Shown here in pieces: positions 15,170 to 23,594 of a DNA stretch of 43,536 nt. Numbering within the stretch: the stretch's first letter is position 1; each line of letters begins with the position of its first letter. Below the pieces are notes generated by a model. It saw nothing but the letters and a program-made list of their open reading frames with translations, did not search any database and was not told the DNA's origin. The stretch spans positions 1 to 43,536 of the forward strand of contig NTKP01000006.1 of the NCBI GenBank assembly GCA_002457365.1, written 5' to 3'. Source of the stretch: Rhodothermaeota bacterium MED-G12 (GTDB taxonomy: Bacteria > Bacteroidota > Rhodothermia > Balneolales > Balneolaceae). Both the position numbers and the translations under genes were made by a program.

Positions 15170-16684
15170 ATGGATGGCAAACTAAAGGAGATTGAAAAGA
15201 GAAAAGAACAAGAACGACTTCTTGAAAGAAAAAAAAGAGAAATAGAATTAATTAAAGACGTTTCAGGTCAAATAAACAAAACACTAGATATTAATTCTAT
15301 TGCCCAAACAATGCTTGAGCTAATGGATAAGCATTTTGGCTTTGAGCATTCAATGATATTAACACTAGATAGCAATAATGAAACTTTAAGTGTTCTTGCA
15401 ACACACGGTTATAAAGATAGGGGAATTGGGGCTAAAGTTAGAGTTGGTGTTGGCGTAATTGGCATGGTGGCTAAACGTAAAAAGTTAATGAGGATGGCCA
15501 ATATGCGAATGCAAATGAATTATATGCATGCTGTAAAGAAGGAAGTAATCAAATCAAATAGCGATAAAGTAAAAGAAACGGTTCCCCTACCAGGTCTGAA
15601 AGATGTTGAATCACAAATTGCTATACCGATGATATTAGATGAAGAATTAGTCGGGGTATTTTCTGTTGAAAGCCAAAAATTAAATCTATTTGACAAAGAG
15701 GATGAATTAGTAATAACAATTTTAGCAAACCAAACAGCAAGTGCCATCAAACATGCTAATCTCTACAAACTCGAGCAAGAACGACTTACTCAATTAAACA
15801 AAGCACACTCAGAGCTAGCTGACCTCAATCAAAATCTGGAAAAAAAAGTAGAGGAACGAACCTCTGAGTTAGTCGAACTTTCAAAAAAGCTAGCTAAATA
15901 TTTTTCTCCTCAAGTTTATGAATCAATATTTTCAGGAAAACTTGATGTAACTGTAAAAACTCAGCGTAAACAACTAACTGTCTTCTTCTCCGACCTACAG
16001 GGGTTTACTGAATTAACAGAACGTTTAGAGCCTGAAATTCTTACTGAGCTACTAACTGATTACCTTACAGAGATGTCTAAAATAGCTATAAAATGGGGCG
16101 GAACTATAGATAAATACATTGGTGATGCTATGTTAGTTTTCTTTGGAGATCCATCATCTAAAGGATACCAAGAAGATGCTAAAAATTGTGTTGCTATGGC
16201 TTCTGAAATGATTGAAAAATTGAGTAGAATTCGAAATAAATGGCTTAATCGTGGAGTATCAAAAACCTTAAATGCACGCATAGGTATACATTCAGCTGTT
16301 TGTACTGTAGGAAATTTTGGGTCTCAGGACCGGTTAGACTATACAGTAATTGGCAATGGGGTTAACTTAGCGTCGCGATTAGAGTCTAATGCAAGAGCAA
16401 ATAAAATTCTTATATCTGAAGACACTTATTTATTGATAAAAGAAACTTTCACTTGTATTGAAAAAGAATCTATTTCAGTAAAAGGTGTTTCTTATCCGGT
16501 AAAGACTTACGAAGTTCTTGAGAAAATGGAACCTTCAAATGTAAAGACACAACCAATAAATAAAGTAATGCCAGGATTTTCTCTAAAGTATAATCCATCT
16601 GAACTCTCAGATAATGATACAGCGATTAAGTTAGTCTCTGATTTACTAAAAAGACTTGAAAAACAAAAAAGCCTAAATGATTAA
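15170..16684 (+). CDS. GAF-domain class III adenylate/guanylate cyclase
   Basis: The 504-residue soluble protein has a charged N-terminal helix (1-28), a GAF sensor domain (about 30-200), a coiled coil (about 200-240, ending KKVEERTSELVELSKKLAKYFSPQVYESIF) and a class III cyclase domain (about 265-450). Metal-binding aspartates are D275 in FFSDLQGFT and D319 in KYIGDAML. Lys315 and Thr392 (DYTVIGNGVN) occupy the purine-selecting positions, and the Lys/Thr pair suggests ATP. N399 and R403 (NLASRLE) are the transition-state residues. The catalytic set is complete, so it should make cAMP or a similar cyclic nucleotide in response to a GAF ligand. It is preceded by two split-barrel proteins, which could supply or sense that ligand (inference). 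The last ~50 residues have no recognised domain. Confidence 0.9.
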   Translation: MDGKLKEIEKRKEQERLLERKKREIELIKDVSGQINKTLDINSIAQTMLELMDKHFGFEHSMILTLDSNNETLSVLATHGYKDRGIGAKVRVGVGVIGMVAKRKKLMRMANMRMQMNYMHAVKKEVIKSNSDKVKETVPLPGLKDVESQIAIPMILDEELVGVFSVESQKLNLFDKEDELVITILANQTASAIKHANLYKLEQERLTQLNKAHSELADLNQNLEKKVEERTSELVELSKKLAKYFSPQVYESIFSGKLDVTVKTQRKQLTVFFSDLQGFTELTERLEPEILTELLTDYLTEMSKIAIKWGGTIDKYIGDAMLVFFGDPSSKGYQEDAKNCVAMASEMIEKLSRIRNKWLNRGVSKTLNARIGIHSAVCTVGNFGSQDRLDYTVIGNGVNLASRLESNARANKILISEDTYLLIKETFTCIEKESISVKGVSYPVKTYEVLEKMEPSNVKTQPINKVMPGFSLKYNPSELSDNDTAIKLVSDLLKRLEKQKSLND

Positions 16685-16734
16685 TTCTTACTCATCTGTT
16701 CCTTAAGTAACCTCTGGGTTGTCTCTCAATCTAA

Positions 16735-16752
16735 GGTGGATTTAAGTCCACC
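16735..16752. other. Hairpin after the cyclase gene
   Basis: GGTGGATTTAAGTCCACC is a perfect 6-bp stem with a 6-nt loop and no T-run. The 315-bp gap 16685-16999 holds this hairpin, the terminator at 16873 and, presumably, the promoter of the asparaginase gene. I see no gene in it. Confidence 0.4.
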
Positions 16753-16872
16753 ATTGTTACTGTACTTCGATTAGTACTTCACGATGATCTTCTAGGACAC
16801 ATATTTTAGACTTAAAGCTTCGAAAGCCGATTTCACTGTTAAAGAAGATGCTGATGAAAAAATATATAGGTG

Positions 16873-16905
16873 AAAAAAAGACCACTCTGTAGAAGTGGCC
16901 TTTTT
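16873..16905. terminator. Bidirectional terminator
   Basis: A-run, then ACCACT / AGTGGCC stem around a 7-nt loop, then TTTTT. The flanking A-run and T-run allow termination in both directions. It marks the right edge of the AT-rich block. Confidence 0.6.
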
Positions 16906-16999
16906 GATATACTTAAACCTTTTTTAAAAAAAAGTTTCGATGAGTAGACTTTTCTTGTATAATTCATCAAAATTAGGCTATAAACGAATATTTTGATAC

Positions 17000-18040
17000 A
17001 TGTTTAAACGAACTTTTTCTTTTTTACCCACATTATTTTTAGTGACGTTATTTGGTTTTTTTACCTTTGGACTGCCGACGGTAACTGCTCAAATGTCTGG
17101 AAACACAACCATGCAAGAGGCTCATGAACAAAAATGGGCTATTGCATTGCACGGTGGAGCAGGTTATGTCTCTCCCGATATGCCAGAAGAAAGAAAGGCT
17201 CGTTATATGGCTGCGTTAGATTCCGCTTTGGCCATAGGGGTGGATATTTTAGAACAAGGGGGTTCATCGCTAGACGCTGTTGAACAGACCGTTCGTTTTT
17301 TAGAAGACAACCCACTATTCAATGCCGGCCGTGGAGCGGTTTTTACCAACGAAGGAAAAAATGAGTTAGATGCGGCAATTATGGATGGTTCACAGATGAA
17401 CGCAGGAGCAGCGACTGGTCTGACAACGGTTAAACATCCAATATCGTTGGCCCGTATTATCATGGAAGAATCGAGACACATTTTATTTGCTGGTGACGGT
17501 GCCGAGCAGTTTGCAGATCAAACCACCGTCGAGCGAGTAGATCCAGAATATTTTAAAGTACCGGCTCGATATGAAGCTTGGAAGCGCGCCAATGAACACC
17601 AGGGATATTTGGAATCCCAACCTGATAATGGGTGGAAAATGGGAACAGTGGGTTGCGTAGCCGTAGATAAAACGGGCCGCTTAGTAGCGGGCACATCAAC
17701 AGGAGGAATGACCAACAAGAGGTATGGAAGAGTTGGTGACGTGCCCATAATTGGATCAGGAACCTATGCCGATGATCAAGTAGCAGTGTCGGCAACCGGT
17801 TGGGGAGAACGTATTATGCTTAATGTTTCTGCTCATCGCTTGGCTAGCCATATGCGATATACAGGTGCTAGTTTGAATGAGTCGATGGATTATTTGGTAT
17901 ATGAATTACTGAACGAAGGAGAGGCTGGGTTTATCGCTGTAGATCGAAAGGGTAATATTTCAATGGAAACGAACACGGGTTCTATGTTTCGCGCATCTCA
18001 AAGCGAAGGTGGAGAGAAGACCGTTGCCATTTGGAAGTAA
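17000..18040 (+). CDS. Exported isoaspartyl peptidase / plant-type L-asparaginase
   Basis: This Ntn-hydrolase proenzyme cleaves itself before a catalytic threonine and hydrolyses isoaspartyl dipeptides and/or asparagine. The 346 residues start with a signal peptide (MFKRTFSFLPTLFLVTLFGFF..., probably cut after TVTA). The mature start WAIALHGGAGYV is the family signature, followed by NPLFNAGRGAVFTNEG and ELDAAIMDG. The autocleavage site is MGTVGCVAVD with Thr216 as nucleophile. GTSTGGMTNKRYGRVGDVPIIGSGTYAD and ATGWGE (substrate binding) are present. It stands alone and ends 5 nt before a convergent gene. Function is confident; preference between asparagine and isoaspartyl substrates is not readable. 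Confidence 0.92.
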   Translation: MFKRTFSFLPTLFLVTLFGFFTFGLPTVTAQMSGNTTMQEAHEQKWAIALHGGAGYVSPDMPEERKARYMAALDSALAIGVDILEQGGSSLDAVEQTVRFLEDNPLFNAGRGAVFTNEGKNELDAAIMDGSQMNAGAATGLTTVKHPISLARIIMEESRHILFAGDGAEQFADQTTVERVDPEYFKVPARYEAWKRANEHQGYLESQPDNGWKMGTVGCVAVDKTGRLVAGTSTGGMTNKRYGRVGDVPIIGSGTYADDQVAVSATGWGERIMLNVSAHRLASHMRYTGASLNESMDYLVYELLNEGEAGFIAVDRKGNISMETNTGSMFRASQSEGGEKTVAIWK

Positions 18041-18045
18041 TTCTT

Positions 18046-18801
18046 TTATCCGCGATGAAAGCGATCACGTAATTCTTGGACGTAGACACCAATATCGTTT
18101 CGCAATTCATGGAAGCGTTCATGAAGACCTAGATAGTCGGATTTTTTGAATAACCCCTTTCCCTTTAGTTGCACTAATCGATTTAACCCATTATTCGCAT
18201 ACAACAAAGATCGCTTGGTGTAAGCAATATTGGCCCCCATGTATTCATGGTCAAATCCAAATGAGTATCCCCCGGCTAATTTGGCCCCTATTTTTAGGGT
18301 TTCTTCAACAAAGTCGTCAATTTCGGGGCTTTGGTGTTTTTCATCGATTGATAGTGCCCATCGTAAGACGTCAATAGCCAGGTTTTTTGACCGCGAGTAT
18401 ATTCGTAAATTATCTAAACTTCCGTAGTTCGAGTACGCAAAATCCTCGCTTAAGGCTTTCCATTCTTCTCCTTCGTCAAAATCCATTTCCGCATCTTCGT
18501 CATATTCTTCTAGAGCGTTAAATGGAAATTCATCTTCATCAAACTCATCTTCGTCTTCCCAATCTTCGTCATCTGGGAAATAGGCCTCGTCTAGAAGTAA
18601 TTCTTCTTCTACGTAGGCTTCGAAAGCGTCATCTTCACTAACACTTTCCTCGAGCAAAGTAATCCAGCGGGGGGTAGAGCCACCACGAGGATCTGTGGTG
18701 ATGAATTTCCTTAATTGATCACTCTTTTTCTCTACTTCTGAAATATGTGCATCCCACTGGTGTTCGTCCCAAAGTTCATCATCGGAATGGCTGTATTGCA
18801 T
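18046..18801 (-). CDS. Conserved-looking hypothetical protein with very acidic middle
   Basis: I do not recognise this protein. It has about 251 residues from the ATG at 18801 (MQYSHSDDELWDEHQWDAHI). An ATG at 18852 would add 17 residues of different, hydrophobic character and is less likely. The middle third is extremely acidic, with runs such as FPDDEDWEDEDEFDEDEFPF and DEDAEMDFDEGEEW. The C-terminal half is a helical domain with SRSKNLAIDVLRWALSI, DFVEETLKIGAKLAGGYSFG and GLHERFHELRNDIGVYVQELRDRFH. No signal peptide or membrane segment is present. It converges with the asparaginase gene and lies downstream of pnp on the same strand (about 147 nt). Function unknown. Confidence 0.7.
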   Translation of the reverse strand: MQYSHSDDELWDEHQWDAHISEVEKKSDQLRKFITTDPRGGSTPRWITLLEESVSEDDAFEAYVEEELLLDEAYFPDDEDWEDEDEFDEDEFPFNALEEYDEDAEMDFDEGEEWKALSEDFAYSNYGSLDNLRIYSRSKNLAIDVLRWALSIDEKHQSPEIDDFVEETLKIGAKLAGGYSFGFDHEYMGANIAYTKRSLLYANNGLNRLVQLKGKGLFKKSDYLGLHERFHELRNDIGVYVQELRDRFHRG

Positions 18802-18948
18802 ATGAATGGAGCAATGAAGGTTAAGGTTTATTAAAAAAGCTGAATTTGGCACCCTTAGTCAAGAGCAAGTGGAAAAATACGGGTTTTTGTGGATAAATAA
18901 GTGTGTGAGCAGAAAAAAAGATCCTATCATTAAAGCAACCGAAAAAGA

Positions 18949-19785
18949 CTAAAGTCGTTCCAGTACACCCACTACTACACGTGTTAGTTGCGGTTCTGCC
19001 ATAGCGGCGGCTTCTAATACATCATCCAGACTTACGGGTTCAAGAGCATCGGGGAAACATTCATCGGTGATCACCGAAATCCCGAGCACCTCCATACTCA
19101 TGTGTACTGCTGCAATCACTTCTGGTACGGTGGACATGCCCACTACATCGGCGCCTAATTGTCGCATGTAACGATATTCCGCCTTGGTTTCCATCATTGG
19201 TCCAGATACGGCTAAATATACTCCTTGGTGCATTTTTATCCCTGCATCGAGGGCCACTTGCTCGGCTGTGGCCAATAAACGCTCGGTGTAAGGTTGGGAC
19301 ATATCTGGAAATCGAGGACCTAAATCAGGATCGTTAGGACCAATTAGAGGGTTATCCCCTAAGAAATTAATATGATCGTTAATGAGCATGATATCTCCAC
19401 GCTCAAAATTGGGGTTTAATCCACCACAGGCGTTGCTTACTAATAGCGTTTGTATTCCCAACATCTTAGCTATTCGAACTGGGAAGGCAATTTGTTTCAT
19501 CGAATAGCCTTCATAATAGTGAAACCGTCCTTGCATTGCCATTACGGACTTACCACCTAGATATCCTATTAATAGTTTACCAGCATGGCTTTCTACTGTG
19601 GACACAGGAAAGTGAGGTATCTCCTCGTAAGGCAATTCTAATTCAACAGTCATTTCTTCGGCTAATTGCCCTAGGCCAGTTCCCAATATGAGCAAGTATT
19701 CTGGGTCAATGGGTAGGCGTTCTTTAATGAATGCAACAGCCTCGGCTCGCTGAATTCTAGCTTGTTGTAATGTATTGCTTGACAT
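18949..19785 (-). CDS. punA: Purine nucleoside phosphorylase (trimeric class)
   Basis: It cleaves inosine or guanosine with phosphate to give the free base and ribose 1-phosphate. The 278-residue protein shows ILGTGLGQLAEEM (phosphate-binding Gly loop, about 34-46), VMAMQGRFHYYEGYSM (His-Tyr-Glu motif), SNACGGLNPNFERGDIMLINDHINF and GPMMETKAEYR with VGMSTVPE. The base-recognition region reads VITDECFPD where mammalian enzymes have TN; this variant is common in bacteria. The stop of the DivIVA-like gene is 12 nt upstream, so it is probably the last gene of the yggS-side transcript. Confidence 0.95.
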   Translation of the reverse strand: MSSNTLQQARIQRAEAVAFIKERLPIDPEYLLILGTGLGQLAEEMTVELELPYEEIPHFPVSTVESHAGKLLIGYLGGKSVMAMQGRFHYYEGYSMKQIAFPVRIAKMLGIQTLLVSNACGGLNPNFERGDIMLINDHINFLGDNPLIGPNDPDLGPRFPDMSQPYTERLLATAEQVALDAGIKMHQGVYLAVSGPMMETKAEYRYMRQLGADVVGMSTVPEVIAAVHMSMEVLGISVITDECFPDALEPVSLDDVLEAAAMAEPQLTRVVVGVLERL

Positions 19786-19797
19786 ATGGTAGTCTTG

Positions 19798-20526
19798 TTA
19801 GTCTAATTCGTCTAAGAAGGTATTCATGAAGTCATCGTCATCTAGACTTGAGCTGGATGCTTGCTTCTTTTTTTCAGGGGTATTGGGTTCAGATTCTATG
19901 TCTTGGTCACCGGTTAACATATCTTCGGCCTCCGGGTTCATGGTAATATCGCCTGTTTCACCACTCGTGTTGGATATCGAGGGATCGTTAGATTGATCTA
20001 GGCTAGGCTTGGTTGAAACAGATGGGGAAGCATCCGACTCATCGGTGGGCCCATCGATGGGATCAAAAATATGGAATTCGTTGGCCGCAAATTTTTCGAC
20101 CATACCCATATTGTTCTCTAAAAATTGTTGAAAGCTTTGAATCATTTCATCGCGGCGTTCGAGTAATCGTATCATATCCTGCCGTATGGTGGAGCGCTGT
20201 TGTTGTGCTTCTTGAATCATCCGATCGGCTTCCATATGAGCCCGGTCCATAGCAGTATTAGCTTCATTTCTAGCCTGCTCCATTTTTTGAGCTACCGACT
20301 CCTTTGTCGTTTGTAAGGTTTCATGAATGGCCTCTTCCACCTTCTCATAGTGAGTTATTCTCTTATTGAGCCCTTGTACTTGTTCTTGTAACTCACTGTT
20401 CTTTTGTTGGAGCTGTTCCATTTCGCTGGCCACTAAGGCTAAAAAGGATTGAACCTCTCCAACATCATAACCACGAAGAGATTTATCGAATTGATGCTGT
20501 TTAATTTCGAGCGGTGTTAATTTCAT
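19798..20526 (-). CDS. DivIVA-domain protein
   Basis: The N-terminus MKLTPLEIKQHQFDKSLRGYDVGEVQSFLALVASEME is the DivIVA/GpsB membrane- and protein-binding module, with the F-D-....G-Y-D-..EV..FL core. A long coiled coil follows to about residue 150. The last 90 residues are acidic, Ser/Thr/Pro-rich and probably disordered. DivIVA proteins localise to curved membrane and organise division or polar proteins. They are best known from Gram-positives, but DivIVA-like proteins occur in many Gram-negatives. The start is supported by GAAGGA about 9 nt upstream. It is 5 nt after the PspB-like gene. A role in cell shape or division is inferred from the family. Confidence 0.85.
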   Translation of the reverse strand: MKLTPLEIKQHQFDKSLRGYDVGEVQSFLALVASEMEQLQQKNSELQEQVQGLNKRITHYEKVEEAIHETLQTTKESVAQKMEQARNEANTAMDRAHMEADRMIQEAQQQRSTIRQDMIRLLERRDEMIQSFQQFLENNMGMVEKFAANEFHIFDPIDGPTDESDASPSVSTKPSLDQSNDPSISNTSGETGDITMNPEAEDMLTGDQDIESEPNTPEKKKQASSSSLDDDDFMNTFLDELD

Positions 20527-20531
20527 ACTGC

Positions 20532-20783
20532 TTATTCCTTCGTTCTTTTTAGAATTTGATCATCATCCTGCTGTCCAACAGAAGGCTCATCGTTGACCCT
20601 GCGTTCTAATTGTTCTATTCGACGTTGTAGGTGTTCGATATGCCCACGTAAATCATTGGCCTCCCTAGCACTAAAGAGCCTTTTTTCTTCAAGGGACAGT
20701 TCTTTTTCTTTGTACGAAAAAATCATTCCGCCACCAATGGCGACAATCGCAATAACAGCAAACCAGGGTAAACCAAATAACAT
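20532..20783 (-). CDS. Small membrane protein with coiled coil, PspB-like
   Basis: 83 residues: one N-terminal membrane helix (LFGLPWFAVIAIVAIGGGMIF, 2-22) followed by a charged coiled coil (EKELSLEEKRLFSAREANDLRGHIEHLQRRIEQLERRV) and an acidic tail. The layout and the spacing of LS.EE...L...A..L..RI..LE resemble phage-shock protein PspB. I do not claim orthology because no PspA or PspC gene is nearby. It is tightly linked to the DivIVA-like gene (5 nt), so it may anchor or recruit that protein; this is inference. Confidence 0.65.
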   Translation of the reverse strand: MLFGLPWFAVIAIVAIGGGMIFSYKEKELSLEEKRLFSAREANDLRGHIEHLQRRIEQLERRVNDEPSVGQQDDDQILKRTKE

Positions 20784-20880
20784 AATTAGAGGGATTAATT
20801 AAACTTGTACATTATTGCAGAAATCTATTTAACACAATACGAAAAAAGCATGAAAAGGTTGAATGCTAACCCTAATAAAT

Positions 20881-21564
20881 CTAGGCTCTACTTCCAAAAA
20901 TAGAGCTCCCAATTCGGAGCATGGTACTACCCTTGTCCAAAGCTAAAGCATAGTCGTTACTCATTCCCATAGAGAGTTCGGTTAACTTAGGGTAATTAGT
21001 ATTATGGCGCTGCTGAAGATTTCGGAGTAACTCAAAAGAGTCAGAAATGGTAGTCTCATCATCGGTAAACTTAGCCATACCCATAAGTCCACGAACAAGA
21101 ATATGGTCAAGTGTTTGTGCATGGGTAAGCAATTCGTCTAATTCATCGGCTTCACAACCACCTTTTTGGGGTTCTTCACTTATATTAACCTGAATTAGGA
21201 CGTTGATAACTCGGTTATGTTGAGCTGCTCGCTTATTAATTTCGTTTAACTGTTTTACTTTGAATACCGAATGAATCCAATGTACATACGCTGCGATAAA
21301 CTTTATTTTGTTGGTTTGAAGTGTGCCAATCATATGCCACTGTAGGTCATCGTGGTCCAAAGATTCGGCTTTCTCTTGTAGTTCTTGCATTCTATTCTCA
21401 CCAAAATGACGCTGTCCTGCGGCATAGGCTTCTTCGATCATGTGCAAAGGCTTGGTCTTACTCACCGCCACTAAGATGACCTCTTCTCTGTTTCTCCCAC
21501 CCGCAAGACATTGTTGCGTAATTGATTCTTCAGTTTTGGCTAGTTGTTCTGTTAGTACAGACAT
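20881..21564 (-). CDS. yggS: YggS-family PLP homeostasis protein
   Basis: This 227-residue PLP-binding protein (PLPBP/YggS/ProSC family) has no known catalytic reaction and keeps free pyridoxal phosphate and amino-acid pools in balance. The PLP-binding lysine is K36 in LVAVSKTKP. HFGENRMQELQEKAE, WHMIGTLQTNKIKF, VLIQVNISEEPQKGG, GLMGMAKF and ELSMGMSNDYALAL with RIGSSIFG are all family blocks. In Gram-positives this gene (ylmE) sits in a cluster ending with divIVA. Here it is upstream of a membrane protein and a DivIVA-like gene on the same strand, a partial match to that cluster. Confidence 0.95.
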   Translation of the reverse strand: MSVLTEQLAKTEESITQQCLAGGRNREEVILVAVSKTKPLHMIEEAYAAGQRHFGENRMQELQEKAESLDHDDLQWHMIGTLQTNKIKFIAAYVHWIHSVFKVKQLNEINKRAAQHNRVINVLIQVNISEEPQKGGCEADELDELLTHAQTLDHILVRGLMGMAKFTDDETTISDSFELLRNLQQRHNTNYPKLTELSMGMSNDYALALDKGSTMLRIGSSIFGSRA

Positions 21565-21763
21565 AGAGGAGGATAAATAAATGTTATTACTTTTAACTTA
21601 GTGTTATTAGCCTTATTTTTAAAGCTCACTATTAATTGAAGTTAACCAATTTTTGGTACTGAAATTTAAGATGTACATACCTTTCTACTCGTGCTTATCA
21701 TGCTCAGGCACCTACTGTTCGAGTCACTTTCTAATTCCTCACTCTCATAGTTCAGGAAGATAA

Positions 21764-22828
21764 GTGAGTCTACACATCCGACACATATCAACCTTTTTGA
21801 ATCAGTGGGCTCCTCCAAGCGTCAAAATGGATTATGATAATGTTGGATTATTGGTTGGAAATCCAAATACCCCGGTTACTAGTATACTTACCTGTTTAGA
21901 TGTGACCGAAGAAGTTGTTGAAGAAGCGATTCAAAAGGGATGTAATCTCATTGTCGCTCATCATCCCCTCATATTTAGTAAAATTGGACGCATAAATCCG
22001 ACGCACTCACAAGGTCGAATCATTTACTCACTTATTAAAAACGATATAGCTCTACTGGTTGCTCATACTAATTTAGATGCGGCACTAGATGGAGTTTCCT
22101 TTGCGTTGGCAAATACGCTTGGATTAGATGGCTTACGTTTTTTAAAGGCTAGTGAGCCAATCTCAAGAAAAATAAGGCTGGTCACTACGCACGAAGAACC
22201 TGGGGCGGTCCTAAAACTGTTAAACTATTATTCGGCCGAGGATGCGCACTTTTTCAATGTAGAAAACAGATCAGACGGTATTGTATGTTTTGAAGCCACT
22301 ATTGATCAGCATTTGTTAAAGGAATTAAAAGCTGGGCTAAAAAAAGAAGGATTACTGAAAGAAGGAAAATTTCAAGTAACTCAGTTAGCATCTCCCTCAA
22401 AAAATTATGGATATGGAGTCATTGGGCACTATCCCGAAGAGGGCGTTGGGATGAATGAATTTCTACACCTGGTATCTAAGGCGCTCAATTTGAAAGCAAT
22501 CAGATATTCAGGTTCTGTAGATCGCATAAAAGAGGTAGCGGTTTGTGGAGGCTCAGGTAGTATGCTGAAAAAAGAAGCTATAGCAGCAGGAGTACAAGCA
22601 TTTGTTACGTCCGACATTAAATATCATGACTATTTTCTGGAAAAAGAGAATTTTATGCTGTTGGATGTGGGACATTATGAAAGCGAGTACCCTATTGTAG
22701 AGGCACTAAAGAATGAACTCAGTGAAGCATTTGAGCAGGTTGATGTGCTGATGACTCAGCGAATTACCAACCCCATGAACGTATATCTGCCCGACCAAGA
22801 ATTAAAAACCCACCAAACACCCGAATAA
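21764..22828 (+). CDS. Nif3-like dinuclear metal center protein
   Basis: A 354-residue Nif3/DUF34 family protein. The start is GTG at 21764, supported by AGGAAG 5 nt upstream. The N-terminus ISTFLNQWAPPSVKMDYDNVGLLVGNP and the metal ligands in LIVAHHPLIF (His-His) and VAHTNLDAA are seen, then a central inserted domain, then a C-terminal repeat with GGSGSMLKKEA, TSDIKYHDYF and LDVGHYESEYPIVEAL (His and Glu ligands). The central domain is the long (YqfO-type) form. It forms toroidal hexamers with two metal ions; the activity is unsettled, and a GTP cyclohydrolase-type annotation is often transferred wrongly. It pairs with the next gene, 5 nt away. Confidence 0.93.
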   Translation: MSLHIRHISTFLNQWAPPSVKMDYDNVGLLVGNPNTPVTSILTCLDVTEEVVEEAIQKGCNLIVAHHPLIFSKIGRINPTHSQGRIIYSLIKNDIALLVAHTNLDAALDGVSFALANTLGLDGLRFLKASEPISRKIRLVTTHEEPGAVLKLLNYYSAEDAHFFNVENRSDGIVCFEATIDQHLLKELKAGLKKEGLLKEGKFQVTQLASPSKNYGYGVIGHYPEEGVGMNEFLHLVSKALNLKAIRYSGSVDRIKEVAVCGGSGSMLKKEAIAAGVQAFVTSDIKYHDYFLEKENFMLLDVGHYESEYPIVEALKNELSEAFEQVDVLMTQRITNPMNVYLPDQELKTHQTPE

Positions 22829-22833
22829 CATAC

Positions 22834-23568
22834 ATGAAAGAAGTACTGCAGCAACTCGCTAATCTCCAGTATATCGATAGTAGAATTGATGAACTAAAAC
22901 AGCTAAGGGGAGACCTTCCAGAAGATATTTTGGATGTTGAAACCGACATTGCTCGACTAGAGGCTAAACAAGCCAAGTTAGAGCAAGAAGACAAAGACTT
23001 ATCTGTTGAATTGAATCAGCTTGAATTGGATATAACTAGTTCCACAGAAAAAGTATCAAAGTACGAGGAACAGCAACTCACAGTCAGAAATAATCGGGAG
23101 TATGATGCCCTCACTAAAGAAATAGAGGTCCAAAAACAGGTTATTGAAAAAGCTCATCTACGAATAGAAGAAGCCAAAAAACGCAAAGAGTTAGTTGCTC
23201 CAGAAAAAGCGATTATTGATGAAAAACTGGATGATGTACGCGCCGATCTTGACAAAATGAAAGCGAACCTGGATACGGTCATGAGTAGTACACAGGATGA
23301 AGAAGATCAGCTCATTGTTAAGAGAGAAGAAGTAGTCAAGAACATAGATCCACGATATCTTCGCAATTACAATAGATTGCGTAATGGGCTAAATAACGGT
23401 ATTGCTGTAGTTGCAATGGATCGAGGAGCCGCATTTGGCATGAGCCTTCCCCCTCAAACTCAGGTAGAAGTGCGCCGGATGAACAAAATTATTTTCGATG
23501 AAAGTAGTGGGCGTATCGTAGTTGACAAGGCTTTTTTCGACAAAGCCAAAGAACAGCTAAGTTTCTGA
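22834..23568 (+). CDS. C4 zinc-ribbon family coiled-coil protein, cysteines lost
   Basis: The 244-residue protein has a long antiparallel coiled coil (about 1-175) followed by a small C-terminal domain. The architecture and its position after the Nif3-like gene match the family of coiled-coil proteins with a C-terminal C4 zinc ribbon. In this family the C-terminus normally has two CxxC knuckles around a PPQ....... spacer. Here the same spacing reads AAFGMSLPPQTQVEVRR...IIFDESSGRIVVD, with no Cys at all, so the zinc site is absent while the fold motif (PPQ, GRI) remains. Members are thought to chaperone or tether other proteins; the exact role is unknown. rnpB begins about 26 nt downstream, as in several other bacteria. 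Confidence 0.85.
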   Translation: MKEVLQQLANLQYIDSRIDELKQLRGDLPEDILDVETDIARLEAKQAKLEQEDKDLSVELNQLELDITSSTEKVSKYEEQQLTVRNNREYDALTKEIEVQKQVIEKAHLRIEEAKKRKELVAPEKAIIDEKLDDVRADLDKMKANLDTVMSSTQDEEDQLIVKREEVVKNIDPRYLRNYNRLRNGLNNGIAVVAMDRGAAFGMSLPPQTQVEVRRMNKIIFDESSGRIVVDKAFFDKAKEQLSF

Positions 23569-23594
23569 TTCACTTAAAATACTTGTATCTTTAA

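Noticed and set aside
20532..20783. Naming the 83-residue membrane protein pspB
   Set aside because: The layout is similar but no other psp gene is nearby; the similarity may reflect only a helix followed by a coiled coil.
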